Shown: positions 1-10,439, numbered from the stretch's first letter. The stretch: 64,000 nucleotides of DNA from Sarcophilus harrisii (GCF_902635505.1 NC_045427.1:598751665-598815664); one strand, 5' to 3'. Program-made: numbers and translations. Notes: a model not told the origin generated them from the sequence alone.

Positions 1-1072
1 AGATATCTCTAAATTTGTGTTCATGTTTCTTTTGAACTATTGCAATGATGCTTTTATCATAGAGTACAGCACATTCTTTAATGTCATACTGGATGATTTT
101 ATGCCCGTTTCTTTCCTATGTCTCACAATTGATACTGGAGTTTTTCAGATAGACTTTGAGGGTGTCTTTGTGTCACTCTTCTGACCTCTGTGTGAACACC
201 TGCCTTGTGTGAGTTCACCATAAAATAGTCTTTTATGCAATGTATGTTTGTCATTTGCACAACATAGTCAGTCAGAAATTGCAATTATGCTTTCTGCATT
301 AGAGTTTGATGCTTGGCAATTTAGATTGAGAAAGGACCTCCATTGTCTGGTGTCTTATTCTGCCAGGTGATTTTCAGAATCTTCCTGAGACAATTCAAAT
401 GGAATTGATTCAGTTTCTTGGCATAGTGCTGGTATAATGTCCAGTTTTTATTGGTATATAACAATGAAGTCATCAATATAGCTTTGTAGACCTTCAGGTT
501 GGTAGACAATCTATTACCTTTTCTTTTACACATTTTCTGTTGGAGCTTCCCAAATGCTGAGCAAGTTCTGGCAATATCTGTGTCAACTTCATCATCTATA
601 TGTATATCCCTTGGGTAAGTGAACTTATCCATTGCATTCAAAATGTCTCAATTTGCTGTAATTTATAGTTCCACATATTGATGGTATGGTGATAATTGGT
701 AAAAAAAATTTGCATTTTTGGGTATTAATTATAAGACCAAAATTAGCGCAAACTAGGGATATAATTAACTCATATTCTATTACGCCTTAGCCTTAGAGCT
801 GTGGAGTATATAATCATCTGTAAACAAAAAGTCACATGTCAACTTTTCCTCTACTTTAGTCTTAGCTTATAGACTTTTAAAATTAATTAATTGACTTTCA
901 TTGAGACAGTTGATCTTGTTTTTGTCCTTGCTGAAGGTATCTGATAACATCACTGAAAATATGATGTTAAATAAAAAGTATGTGAGCAAGCACCTAGCCC
1001 TATTTCTCTTTATTGATGAATGGGAAGGCATGAGAGCATTGTTTATCATCCAGAATGTGTGCAAGCATGTTT
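1..1072 (-). mobile_element. RTE-like LINE, 3' part (RT domain)
   Basis: This is the 3' half of an old non-LTR retrotransposon on the minus strand. The minus frame at 321-641 keeps a C-terminal RT signature: a DKFTYPRDIHIDDEVDTDIA block, then KVYKAILMTSLLYTNKNWTL, then FHLNCLRKILKITWQNK. In related elements these blocks follow the RT palm and lead into a short tail. The copy runs off the left edge and continues after an LTR insertion at 1746. It carries many stops and is dead. I place it in an RTE/RTEX-like clade from memory of the protein order; the exact family is not certain. Confidence 0.75.
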
Positions 1073-1745
1073 TGTGGGATTGTAACCCCTAACTCAAAAT
1101 GACTACTCAGAGATATCTCAAAGTGAAGAACAGAAGCTTTATTAGAATCTCGTGAGAAGCAGGCAGTCCACTCACTAGAGTCTCAGAGAGAGGAGAGCCA
1201 CTAATTACAGAGTTAGAAATGATTAAATAGTTATAGGGACCCAAGAGTCCTTCCCCTCCCCTTATCTGATTAATTTTCACTGCCTGCTTAGATGGAAGTG
1301 GCATGAGATGTGTTTGTAGTTGACCACAGTAAACTTAGGCAATGTTTGCAAATGCTTGCTTGAGCTGATGTGAGCACTCTATTGTAATGTTTGTACAAGG
1401 AATTTCATTTTTCTCAAACCCATCAGACCTTCATAAACTAAAATTTAGATTATAGATTCAATTTACACAATAAGGAGGTTTCTTTAGAGGTAAGTAATCG
1501 ATTAAGCCAGAGGGGTTAAAGTTAGTTAGTTTGGAGACTTCTTGAGTATCTCCAGCTCATTAAATAATTAGTCAGGTTCTTCTCTAAGCAGTTAAGGTCA
1601 AAAGGGGTTATCTTAGATATTTCTGCTAGAAGAGGAAGTCTTTGTTCTTCTTAACAGAATCTTAATGATTAACAGATCTTTGGTGCTAAGTCTTGAATTG
1701 CCCAATTATTATTCTGAGAAGTCCCCAGTTTCCTCGTTTCACTCA
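1073..1745 (-). mobile_element. Solo ERV LTR inserted in the LINE
   Basis: This 673-bp segment interrupts the LINE and has LTR features on the minus strand. It starts with TG and ends with CA, and an AATAAA signal lies about 60 bp before the 3' end. The flanks ATGTTT (1067-1072) and ATGTCT (1746-1751) look like a 6-bp target-site duplication. Removing the element rejoins the LINE at a point consistent with the family sequence. A 6-bp duplication is usual for ERV2/ERVK-type elements. No internal retroviral genes are seen, so it is a solo LTR fossil, younger than the LINE. Confidence 0.65.
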
Positions 1746-3270
1746 ATGTCTTCATGAAAATTGTACCATATTAATGAATTTCTCTAGGAAATAAAATTGT
1801 GCCTTGATTTTCCACAAGCTTTCATGACTGACTATCAAAGACTTTGGTCAGATCAACAAATGTTGTGTATAGACCTTTGCTTTGTTCCTGGCATTTCCTC
1901 TGGAGTTGGGCAGCAAAGGTGATATCAACTTTTCCTGGGCCCTTTCTGAAGTGTCATACAATGAAGAAAATTTGAAACAGCTTTTGTATGAATAGTGGAC
2001 CTCCTACTTTGTAACTCTCAGCTGCAAAAGAAAAAATACCACGTACCTTGTCACATGAAAGGAAACTAATGACATTCAAAACCTATTCTTTAGTTGGAAG
2101 ATCAGTTAGAGAGGGATTGATTTCAACTTGAAGTAAATAGTCAATGGCTTTAGTATTGGCTGGTGATGGTCTGTGGAGGACTCTTTGCAAATATTCAGTC
2201 CATTTCTCCAGAGTCACGTTCTCACTGATCCATGTGGATCAGCATTGAGTAGTTGAGATGTAACAAAAGTCTTTGGCTTATAAAGAGCCTTGAAGACATA
2301 TAAAAATTCTTTGGGTGGTTATTATCAGTGTCCAACTGAATTTCATCTGCCTTTTTAATAAGCCAAGAATTCTAATTTCCCTAAGCTTTTCTTTTACTTT
2401 ATTTTTGATGGAGTTAAATAATGCCTTTTAAGAGGCAACCTTTCTTGCTGGTAGACCCTGTAGAATTCTCATTTTTTGCTTCATGGCTCCTGAATTTTCT
2501 CATTATTTTTATCAAACTAATTCTGATGTTTATGAATTTTTGATCCAGGGAGTAAATTCAGCTCTGTACACCAAATCTCTGAAATGTGTTCACTCCTTTT
2601 ATGCTCACTCTTTTCACCCATCTGTTGTCTCAGCATTCCCTTCAAGTCAGTAACAAACTGTTCACACATGGATTATTATGCTTATATGTTCTTGTTGAGT
2701 GTTCTGACAGTCATCATGCTTTGGGACTGCTAATATTTTGTTGAATACAAATATTTAGCTTGGAGAGGATAAGTCTGCAATTGGTCCAGCACTCTGTACT
2801 ATACATAGTCTTTATCTCTTCCATACCTTATCTGTCTCTTCTCCTTATAATCACTAGTCTATTAGATTTTATTGTTTTCTGTGAGAATTAATTTATATGT
2901 TTAGGTAAGTGGAAGATGATGGTGATGAGGTCACAAGACACAGAATTTTTTAACAGTAAGTGACCATTCATATTTCTGACTTCATATCCTTCCAAGGAAC
3001 AGTCTTATAGTCTGTTCTGTTCTGATATTAAAGTTACCTACAGTTACAACTTTGTCCTATTTTGGCACATTAATGATGAGGGTCTATAGGTCTTCATAAA
3101 ATTTTTCTTTTAACTTTATCAGGGTTCATTATGGAGGGAGCATGCAGATAGATAATGATGGCATGGTTCTTTCCTATCAGTGGATTGTATTCAGGTGAGA
3201 ACCATATATACCTGATAATTTTGATTTTGGAACCCTCCATAAAGGAGATGCAACTATTCACAATCAGTAT
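1746..3270 (-). mobile_element. RTE-like LINE, endonuclease and RT part
   Basis: This is the continuation of the same minus-strand LINE on the far side of the LTR. Near 1800-1950 the minus strand reads GLYTTFVDLTKVFDS, an RT motif. Near 2160-2250 there is a remnant of the linker that reads LEKWTEYLQRVLHRP in related copies. Near 3000-3200 the frame LPLSGKNHAIIIYLHAPS followed by a V(T)VGNFN-like block is typical of an APE-type endonuclease. The order endonuclease, linker, RT, tail runs correctly from right to left. It is heavily mutated. The 5' end near 3270 is approximate. Confidence 0.75.
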
Positions 3271-4104
3271 TTCTTAGCTCAAAACTAACTGAAAAAAAGC
3301 CCACCAAGTAGCCAGAGGATATACAGCAGAAAAGAAGTTGACAGGATACCAGATTTTGCCAGGACCTTCAGCTAGGAAACCTAGTCCTACTGAGAAACTT
3401 TTACACTCACGGTTCTCACAAGCTAGATGGCTGATACAAAGTGATTGAGCAATCCTATCTGTTTATAAATATATAACTTATCTGTTTTACAAAATGGCCT
3501 CAGAGAAATCTATCAAGACAATTGGCCACAAGTGACGTCACCATCTTGCTCTGAGGCCAGTTAGCCTGATTTTCTAATGAGCAGATGGTGAGACATTCTA
3601 GTAAAAGAGATCATTTGCTATCTGTACAAAAACTATCAAACTCAGATAGAAGCACTGAAATTGATGATTTCAATGAACAAGACAGTGTGTGTTATTGAAA
3701 GGCAGGAGGACTGAACCAGGAGAAAATTTGCCTAGAATGTCACTACAGAAACTCCCAGAACATAGACAAAATTTTCAGAGTACAAACACACCAAGAACCA
3801 AGCTGCCCCCGCTGACAGCCCAGGTGGAAATGAAGAATTCTATAATATGCTGAGGGTCCTTTTCTACCATCAAATATAGTATTTGTTACCTTATTTTGTG
3901 CCAAGGAACCCTTCTGGGAATCTGATGAAAATGACACAAGCACCTTAATGTTTTTAAACATATCAAAGATATAAGCTTACACAGAAAAGCAAAAGTGAGT
4001 GTCAATAAAGATATAACTTTTTCCCAACCAAGTTCAAGGACATTCTGAAATCTATCCATGGAGCCTTTTGTAGGGAGCAGGATAGCTGTATATTCCAGCT
4101 TAAG
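3271..4104. other. Unassigned DNA with a perfect CRE
   Basis: I recognise no gene or named repeat here. The most distinct item is a perfect cAMP response element, TGACGTCA, at 3533-3540 beside an NF1-like half site (TTGGCCA). The last 200 bases may belong to an old repeat, but I cannot name it. Confidence 0.4.
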
Positions 4105-4448
4105 AATTCCCTGATCAATAAAGGAGGGAAAGGGACCTACTGTGCAAAAATATTTGTGGCTGCCCTTTTTGTAATGGCAAGGAACTGGAAATTGAAGAAT
4201 GGCCGAATAAGTAATGATATATGAATGTTATGGAATGTTATTGTTGTGTAAGAAACGATCAGCAGGATGATTTCAGAGAGGCCTGGAGAGACTGACATGA
4301 ACTGATGCTGAGTGAAATGAGATCACTTGATGACTGGGGGAAGGAAGGAGATAGAAGGATGAAGGAGAAAAATTAGTTTTGTAGGGGTAAATGTCGACAA
4401 TTATCATATATATATATTGAAAATAAAAAAAATAATTCCCTGATTAAT
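4105..4448 (+). mobile_element. L1 3' end with 15-bp target-site duplication
   Basis: A 5'-truncated marsupial-type L1 3' end occupies about 4120-4433. It contains the recurring block TGTGCAAAAATATTTGTGGC and ends in an A-rich tail. The flanks aattccctgatcaat (4105-4119) and aattccctgattaat (4434-4448) match at 14 of 15 bases, marking target-primed insertion. The element is internally shortened compared with the family sequence I recall. Confidence 0.75.
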
Positions 4449-4560
4449 GAGTCAGTCAACTAGCATGAATGAAGCACTTACTTATGTGCATTTATGTGCC
4501 AAGTGCTGTGGTAAGCATTGGGGATACAAAGAGAGGCAAAAGTTCCTACCTTCATTTTTT
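4449..4560 (-). mobile_element. L2 3' end fragment
   Basis: The plus strand reads gaagcacttacttatgtgc, then a run close to tgccaagtgctgtg and ggggatacaaag. This is the reverse complement of the L2 3' terminus, which in sense ends in cctggcacatagtaggtgct-like sequence. Only about 110 bp remain. Confidence 0.65.
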
Positions 4561-4572
4561 AAGTAGGATTTT

Positions 4573-5270
4573 TGTTCAAGAGTAATTTCCATTACAGTCC
4601 CACCCCCAGTGGAGGTCTTTGGAAATCCCACCTTATTGTATCCAATCAGAGAGCCAAGTTATGATGTCAAATGCCCAAGATTAAATTTCCCTTATAAACC
4701 TGTCCATGGTCTATGCCATTTTTGCTAAATCCCCTTTAAGTTTAACCTACCCCAACATCCTGCTATCTTGGTGTCTCACCTCCTCCACACATACCCCAAA
4801 CTTCTAATAGATTCATGGTGTTTTTCTCTTTATTATATTTAACTCTTTTAAGATGCTAAATCCCTTTTAGAGTTAACTCACCAATCAAAGGTATAATCCT
4901 CTTCCTGTACTAACCCCCTTTTGGTGTTAATCTGCTAAACTCCTCTATGGAGTATTCCAGTCAATGGCATATTTCTTCTGGCTAATTGTGAGTTCCACTA
5001 AGGAATTTGTCTTTTTTCCATTGTTATTTGTTAAAAACAAACAAACAAACGAACACTTTTCTTTGTTAAATATAACATTTTTTCTATAGCTCATCCAAAT
5101 ATATTTCATATTTACCACTCCTGGTGTCTATTCTACCTCTTCATTTTGTCCATAGCCTCTTCTTGTAAATAAAGCTACCTTTTAGCAAAGAGAAAGCTAT
5201 TGTGAATTCTTTATATGTACCTTTTGCCTTGTACCTTATATTTTGAATTTGGAACTGTTCCTATCAGTCA
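4573..5270 (+). mobile_element. Possible ERV LTR, plus orientation
   Basis: The segment has an LTR-like layout: a CCAAT box near 4640 (tccaatcagagag), a TATA-like cttataaacc near 4691, and an AATAAA polyadenylation signal near 5167. It is bounded roughly by TG and CA. I see no convincing target-site duplication, and internal boxes of the type gctaaatccctttt recur at 4724, 4855 and 4911 (diverged). It could instead be an unrelated repeat. Confidence 0.35.
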
Positions 5271-5419
5271 GACCTTGTTTTGGGAAGATGATTTTAACAG
5301 CAAAATGGAGGATATATTGGAATGGGGAAAAATGAGATAGACCCATTAGTTGAAATAGTCCCATCTTGATGAAATGTGGCCTTACACTTTGGTGGCTAAG
5401 TATTTTCTTTTGGATCAGC
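5271..5419. other. Short unassigned spacer
   Basis: I see no recognisable feature between the possible LTR and the first minisatellite units. Confidence 0.3.
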
Positions 5420-5803
5420 TAACACAAAGACACATAATCCAGGTGATCTAGATCACAAAGATGTGTGATCTAGGACAGTTAATCCGGGTGATCTAGAACA
5501 CAAAGACATGCAATCTGGGTGATCTAGAACACAAAGACATGCAATACAGAATAGTTAATCTGGGTGATCTAAAACACAAAGAGAGGCAATCTGGGTGATC
5601 TAGAACACAAAGACACCTAATCAAAGCAATCTAGAACACAGACACATAATAAGGGTGATCTAGAACACAGAGACATGTAATCTGGGGCAGTGAATCTGGA
5701 TGATGTACTTCAGGACAATTAATCTGGGTGATCTAGACCACAAAAACATGTAATCCGGGTGATATAAAACACAAATACATGTGATCCAGGACAGTTATTT
5801 TTT
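5420..5803 (+). repeat. Minisatellite, type A units (outer left block)
   Basis: About ten diverged units repeat the core gatctagaacacaaagaca followed by atgcaatctgg. Basic units are about 31 bp, and some are lengthened to about 45 bp by an extra acagttaatctgg segment. The palindrome TCTAGA sits in most units. This block lies outside the inverted-repeat arms and reads in the same direction as the inner left block. Confidence 0.9.
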
Positions 5804-5878
5804 GTTATGCTGTTTAGATTTGTCACAGCTTTCTTTACAAGGAGCAAGCATGATTTTTTCCTTTGGTTTTGATATTAT
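5804..5878 (-). mobile_element. Inverted RTE/BovB fragment
   Basis: About 75 bp match, in reverse complement, the sequence at 8093-8161. Shared strings include cacagctttc, the mirror of gaaagctgtg, and ttggttttgatatt, the mirror of atatcaaaaccaa. The right-hand copy runs on into a recognisable RTE/BovB 3' end, so this is a second, inverted copy of the same element segment. Confidence 0.8.
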
Positions 5879-6300
5879 TTAATTTTTAGATGAAAACTCA
5901 TTTAAAAAAATTTTTTTTGGGCAAATCCAATTGCTTAAAGCTAGAGAAAGGCTCTAGAAAAGAATATAGAAAAGGATGTTTTTCTGGATTGAGGTTCTAG
6001 AAAAAAAAATTTCTGGATTGATGCTCAAGGGAAAAATGTTTTCTGGATTGGGACTCTAGAAAAGAATCTGGAAAAGATTGAGGATCCAGAAAATAATCTA
6101 GAAAAGAATGTTTTCTGAATTGAGGCTCTTAAAAATAATTTAGAAAACAATGTTTTCTGGACTGAGGCTCTAGAAAAGAATATGGAAAAGATTGAGGATC
6201 CAGAAAGTAATCTAGAAAAGAATATTTTTCAATTTCTGGATTGAGGCTTTAAAAAAGAATCTAGAAAAGAGTGTTTTCTAGAGATAGCATCCAGAAAAAA
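5879..6300 (+). repeat. Minisatellite, type B units (left arm)
   Basis: After a short AT-rich lead, about eight units of roughly 42 bp repeat the core ttgaggctctagaaaagaat followed by gttttctgga. Each unit contains a partly duplicated tctagaaaagaa. The block mirrors the one at 7733-8092. Confidence 0.9.
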
Positions 6301-7000
6301 AACCTGTCCCAGATTATGTGTCTTTGTCCAAGTGATCTAGAACAGAAAGCCATCTGAGCAATCTGGGACTCAGACACGTGATCTGGGTGATCTAGAACAC
6401 AGATATGTGATCTGAACCAGTGAATCTGAGAGATCTAGAACACAAAATATGTGATCCTAGAACACAAAACAGGCAAATTTGGGTGGTCTAGAGTACAATG
6501 CATGCAACCCTTGTGATCTAGAACACAAAGACATGTGATCTGAGTGATCCAGAATACAAATATGTGTAATCTGGGAGATCTAAAGACACGCAGTCTGAGA
6601 TAGATTATCTGGGCGATCTAGAACATGAAGTAATCTGGGCAATCTAGAACACAAGGAATGCAACCTGGGTGATCAAGAAGATGAAGACATGTGATCTGAA
6701 TGATCTAGAACACAGAAGTATGATCATTGCCTTTAGTTTACACAAAAACAGGTAATCTGAGTGATCTAGAGCATAAATGCATGCAATCCAGGTGATCCAG
6801 AACACAAAGAAACACAATCTGGATGATCCAGAACACAAAGACACATGGCCCAGGATAGCCAATCCAATTGATCGAGAACACAAGGATGTGAGGTGATCTG
6901 AGGGATCCAGAAAATAGACATGCAATCTGGGTGATTTAGAACACAAAGATGCCACAAAACTGGGTGTCTAGAACAGAAAGACACATAATCAGGGTGGTCA
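6301..7000 (+). repeat. Minisatellite, type A units (inner left arm)
   Basis: About twenty type A units with the core gatctagaacacaaag run up to the centre of the palindrome near 7000. The unit length is not a multiple of three, so all frames cycle through Cys-Ser-Arg-Ser-Pro-Gly-Leu-like peptides on the minus strand. These give two false open frames (6644-6955 and 6766-7005). Confidence 0.9.
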
Positions 7001-7732
7001 CACATCTTTGAGTTCTAGATCACCCAGATCAAGTGTCTCTTTGTTTTAGATTGCTCCAAATCACCATGGCTTCATATTCTAGATCTCCTGGATTATGTGT
7101 ATTTGTGTTTGAGATTACAGGATCACCACATCTTCATGTTGTAGAACACCCATCTTGCATTCCAGATCACTCAAATCATGCACTTTTGTGTTCTGGATCA
7201 CTCAGACTTCCATGTCTTCATGCTCTAGTTCACATGCACTTAACATGTCTTTGTGTTCTAGGTCACTCAGACACTGGACATTTGTGCTTTAGATCATCAT
7301 GCTTTTCATGTTCTAGATAACACGAACCAAGTGCATTTGTGTTCAGATCATCTGTGAGGTGGATGCGTGCATGTTCTGGACCACCCAGATTATGTGTATT
7401 TCTGTTCTAGATCATTCATATTCTACATGGCCTTTTGTTCTAGATTATCACGATCGCACACATCCATGCTCTAGATTACCAATAGCTAACACATTGCCAT
7501 GTTCTAGATCACCCGGGCCAAGTGAGCATGTGTTCTAGATTGCCCACACTGGACACATCTCTGTTCTAGATTGTCCAGACAACACGAGTTCTTATTCTAG
7601 ATTACCTACAGGCCACAAATTGTTTGTGTTCTAGATCACTAGGCCATCAACTTTTTCATGTTCTAGACTGTATTAACATGGTGTTGTGCTCTAGATCACT
7701 CATGTATTTGTGTTCTAGATCACCTGGATTAT
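7001..7732 (-). repeat. Minisatellite, type A units, inverted (right arm)
   Basis: The orientation flips near 7000. From here the plus strand reads tttgtgttctagatcac, the reverse complement of the left-arm core. The block has about the same length as the inner left block. The unit-by-unit order does not line up cleanly with the left arm, so divergence or rearrangement followed the inversion. Open frames at 7033-7320 and 7624-7857 are repeat artefacts. Confidence 0.9.
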
Positions 7733-8092
7733 TTTCTACAGTCTCAATACAGAAAACATTCTTTTCTAGGACCTCAATCCAGAAAACACTCTTTCTGGAT
7801 TCTTTTCTAGAGCTTCAATTCAGAAAACATTCTTTCCTACAGTCTTTTCTGTATTGACAATGTTTTCTAAATTCTTTTCTAGATCCTCAATCCAGAAAAC
7901 ACTTTTTTCTGGAGTCTCAATCTAGAAAACATTTTTTTTCTGGTGCCTCAATTTAGAAAACATATTTTCTATATTCTTTCCTGGATCCTCAATCTTTTCC
8001 AGATTCTTTTTCTAGAGCCTCAATCCAGAAAACATTTTTTCTAGATTCTTTTTTGGAGCCTTATCTTTTCCAGATCTTCTTTAAAGCCTCAA
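7733..8092 (-). repeat. Minisatellite, type B units, inverted (right arm)
   Basis: About eight units read cctcaatccagaaaacattc then ttttctagattcttttctag, the reverse complement of the left-arm type B units. The block length (360 bp) nearly equals that of the left block. Confidence 0.9.
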
Positions 8093-8640
8093 TATCAAAA
8101 CCAAGGTAAAAATGAAACTTGATCCTTATAAGGAAAGCTGTGAAAAATGTAGACAGCATACACAAAAGCAGACATTCTGCTGACAAAGGTCCATATAGTC
8201 AAAGCTGTGTTCTTTCTAATAACAATGTATGGATGTCTGTGATGGTTGGACCATAAGGAAAGCTGAGTGCTGCAGAATCAACATTTTAAAATTGTGATGC
8301 CAAGAAGACGTTTGAGAGTCCCTTGGAAAGAAAAAAGATAACATCAGTCAATGCTTAAAGAAATTAATTCAGGCTATGCACTGGACGGTTAAATACTGAA
8401 GTTGAAGCTTAGAAGACACAACTTATTGAAAAAGATAATGATGTTGGGAAAGATTAAAGGCAAGAGAAGAAGGGAAGGCAAAGGATGAGATGGATAGGTA
8501 GTGTCATGGAAACAATAAACACAGTTTGGATAGACTTTGGGAGACAGTGGAGGATGAAAGGCCTGCTGTGGTTCACGGGGTCATGAAGAATTGGATATGA
8601 CTGAACAAATGATATTGATGATATTATTATACTTATAATC
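8093..8640 (+). mobile_element. RTE (BovB-clade) LINE 3' end
   Basis: This is a 5'-truncated RTE element. It contains agacagcatacacaaaagca, then gacaaaggtccatatagtca, ggttggaccataaggaaagc, gagagtcccttgga and atgttgggaaagatt, and ends near ggatatgactgaacaaatg. These follow the order of the BovB ORF C-terminus and 3' end. The frame is broken. Its first 69 bp (8093-8161) are repeated in inverted form at 5804-5878. The tail has gatatt-type repeats. Confidence 0.85.
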
Positions 8641-8689
8641 ATAATAATAAAACAATGCATTAAAATAGTATATGATCAAAGACACATTA

Positions 8690-9035
8690 AAATTATATAT
8701 AATGGAGAAACACAATTATTACCTGACATTTCTGACACTTTTAAGCTTTAAAAACTGTTTTACAAATATATAAATATATAGATGTTATAATTCCTCTGTA
8801 TGTCATTTATGTTCTATATATTCCCAGATACTATATATTCCTATATATATACATATACATATACATATATATGTATGTATATCTCCTACAGATATATCAT
8901 TCCTCCAAAAGACAAAGCTGAGACTTAAAGGAGCTAAGATATTTGCCTAACATCAAGTGACTAGGGAACACCAGAAGTGAGATTCTAGTTTCCTGCATTC
9001 CAAATCCAGCTTTCTTTCAACTACGCCATGCAGCC
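8690..9035 (-). mobile_element. MIR/CORE SINE remnant
   Basis: The pattern fits a minus-strand MIR: a segment near agctttaaaaactgttttac, then caaagctgagacttaaagga and catcaagtgactaggg, and an end near ctacgccatgcagcc. An AT-rich (TATA)n stretch at about 8755-8885 sits in the middle. Confidence 0.5.
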
Positions 9036-9079
9036 TTTTCTGTTATCTTCTCTGTTAATAAAGTCAGATGTATTATCTA

Positions 9080-9526
9080 CCTTTGTCATTCCTAGGGGGA
9101 AAGAGTGAGAAGATATGGGAAAGACGGGGATCTATCACTGACTTTGATAAAGGCAAAGATAGTATGTTTATCAGACTTGCAGATGGCTTAAAGTTGGTAG
9201 GGAGAATAAATGCACTGAATGGCAGAGACAGGATCCAAAAAGATCTTAGGAGAAATTTGTCTGAAAAAGATTTTAGTTTTCATATATTGCAAGCTCAATG
9301 TGAGTCAACAGAGTGATATGGAAGCCAAAGATGCTAATGCAACATTGGGGGGGGGGTGATAATTCCTCTGTACGTAGCGTACAGTGCTTATTTCTAGGCA
9401 CCATAACTTAAGAAGGACATTGATAGCCTGCCCGATATCCAGAGGTCAGCTAAAATGATAAATGTCCTTGAGTCACCTGCCATGAGGATCAGATAATAGA
9501 ATTGAATTATTTAGCCTGTAGAAGAC

Positions 9527-9576
<50 letters not shown>

Positions 9577-9895
9577 ATGTATGTGTGTGTGTTCCTGTGT
9601 GCAGAAGGTGATAAACTGTCTTCAAGCACTTGAAAGGCCATCATATGGAGAAGGGAACAGAATATTGTGCTCGGACCCAGAGGGGAAAAGTAGCAGAAAC
9701 AGAATCTGAAAGAATCTAATTTAGGTAAGATGGAAAGAAAAAGTTCCTAAGAATTAGTACTATCTAAAAGTGGATTGGGCTGCCTTGGAAGGGAGTGAAC
9801 ATCTGAAGGCAGAGGCTGGATCACCATGTGTTGGAGAGAGGATGAATACTACTGGATGGCTGCTAAGGTTTCTTCCAGCTCTGAAATCACAATTC
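9080..9895 (+). mobile_element. CR1/L3 LINE 3' part
   Basis: The plus frame reads SMFIRLADGLKLVGRIN then GRDRIQKDLRR, close to the CR1 RT C-terminus (KFADDTKL, then a D-x-IQ-DLDR-like block). Downstream come a piece close to ggcaccataacttaagaagg, then ccagaggtcagctaaaatga and a 3' stretch ending ttcttccagctctgaaatc. A (GT)n tract interrupts it at 9527-9592. The copy is defective. Confidence 0.75.
9527..9592 (+). repeat. (GT)n microsatellite
   Basis: About 66 bp of GT dinucleotides with a few interruptions. It creates a false valine/cysteine open frame. Confidence 0.95.
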
Positions 9896-10354
9896 TTTGT
9901 TGAAGCTCGGCTGTGTAAGTCCAAAGCTTAGAGCCCTGGATAGCAAATGTAACACCAGTCACACACAGATAGATCCAATGCATATGGAAAAACAATAAAG
10001 TGAGAAATATCTAGAGGATGAACTAGAGAACTAGTGAATGGGGTATTTACTCCTTCAAGCTTCAGTGTGTATTATAAGGCAATAATTCAAAAATGGAAAT
10101 TAAAAAATTTTAAAAGAGAAATCAATGAAACAGAATGGAGGATTCAGAAATGTCTAAAGGACAGTGAAGATCTGTGTTTGGAAAAACCCACTACTAACAA
10201 GCTCTATTCGCTGAAAACTGTTCACAAAAGCAAATGGTGGTAGGGAGTTATAAAAGACATAGGGAGGGGAGATAAGCTGTGGGAGTCTCCTAACCCAAAA
10301 AGAATTCTTAGTAGCTGATATAGCGTGTATTTCACTGATAAATGCTGCCTTGTG
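9896..10354. other. Unassigned, possible L1 ORF2 debris
   Basis: The plus frame at 10034-10243 reads VYYKAIIQKWKLKNFKREIN, loosely like the L1 ORF2 region YYKAVVIKT. The match is too weak to call firmly. Nothing else is recognised. Confidence 0.25.
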
Positions 10355-10435
10355 CACAAAAACTCTGGTACTTCACTCTGCTACTTCCTTACTTGTGTGA
10401 CCTTAGATAAGTTATTTGTCTTGTCCTGATCATCT
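10355..10435 (+). mobile_element. MIR-like SINE, left part
   Basis: The string ctacttccttacttgtgtga, then ccttagataagttatttgtc, matches the MIR core (acttactagctgtgtgaccttgg-type). The 3' part appears to continue after later insertions, at 10741-10760 and 11242-11330. Confidence 0.45.
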
Positions 10436-10439
10436 CCAC

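Noticed and set aside
3743-3961. 72-codon minus frame
   Set aside because: No start context, no domain, and it lies in unassigned non-conserved-looking DNA.
6644-7857. Several 77-103 codon open frames rich in Cys-Ser-Arg-Ser-Pro
   Set aside because: They are translations of minisatellite units in all frames of both strands and do not indicate a repeat protein gene.
5420-8092. CRISPR array
   Set aside because: Repeats are diverged and directly abutting with no unique spacers, and the setting is a mammalian genome.
9527-9709. Cys/Val-rich frame at the GT tract
   Set aside because: It is a microsatellite artefact inside a CR1/L3 copy.
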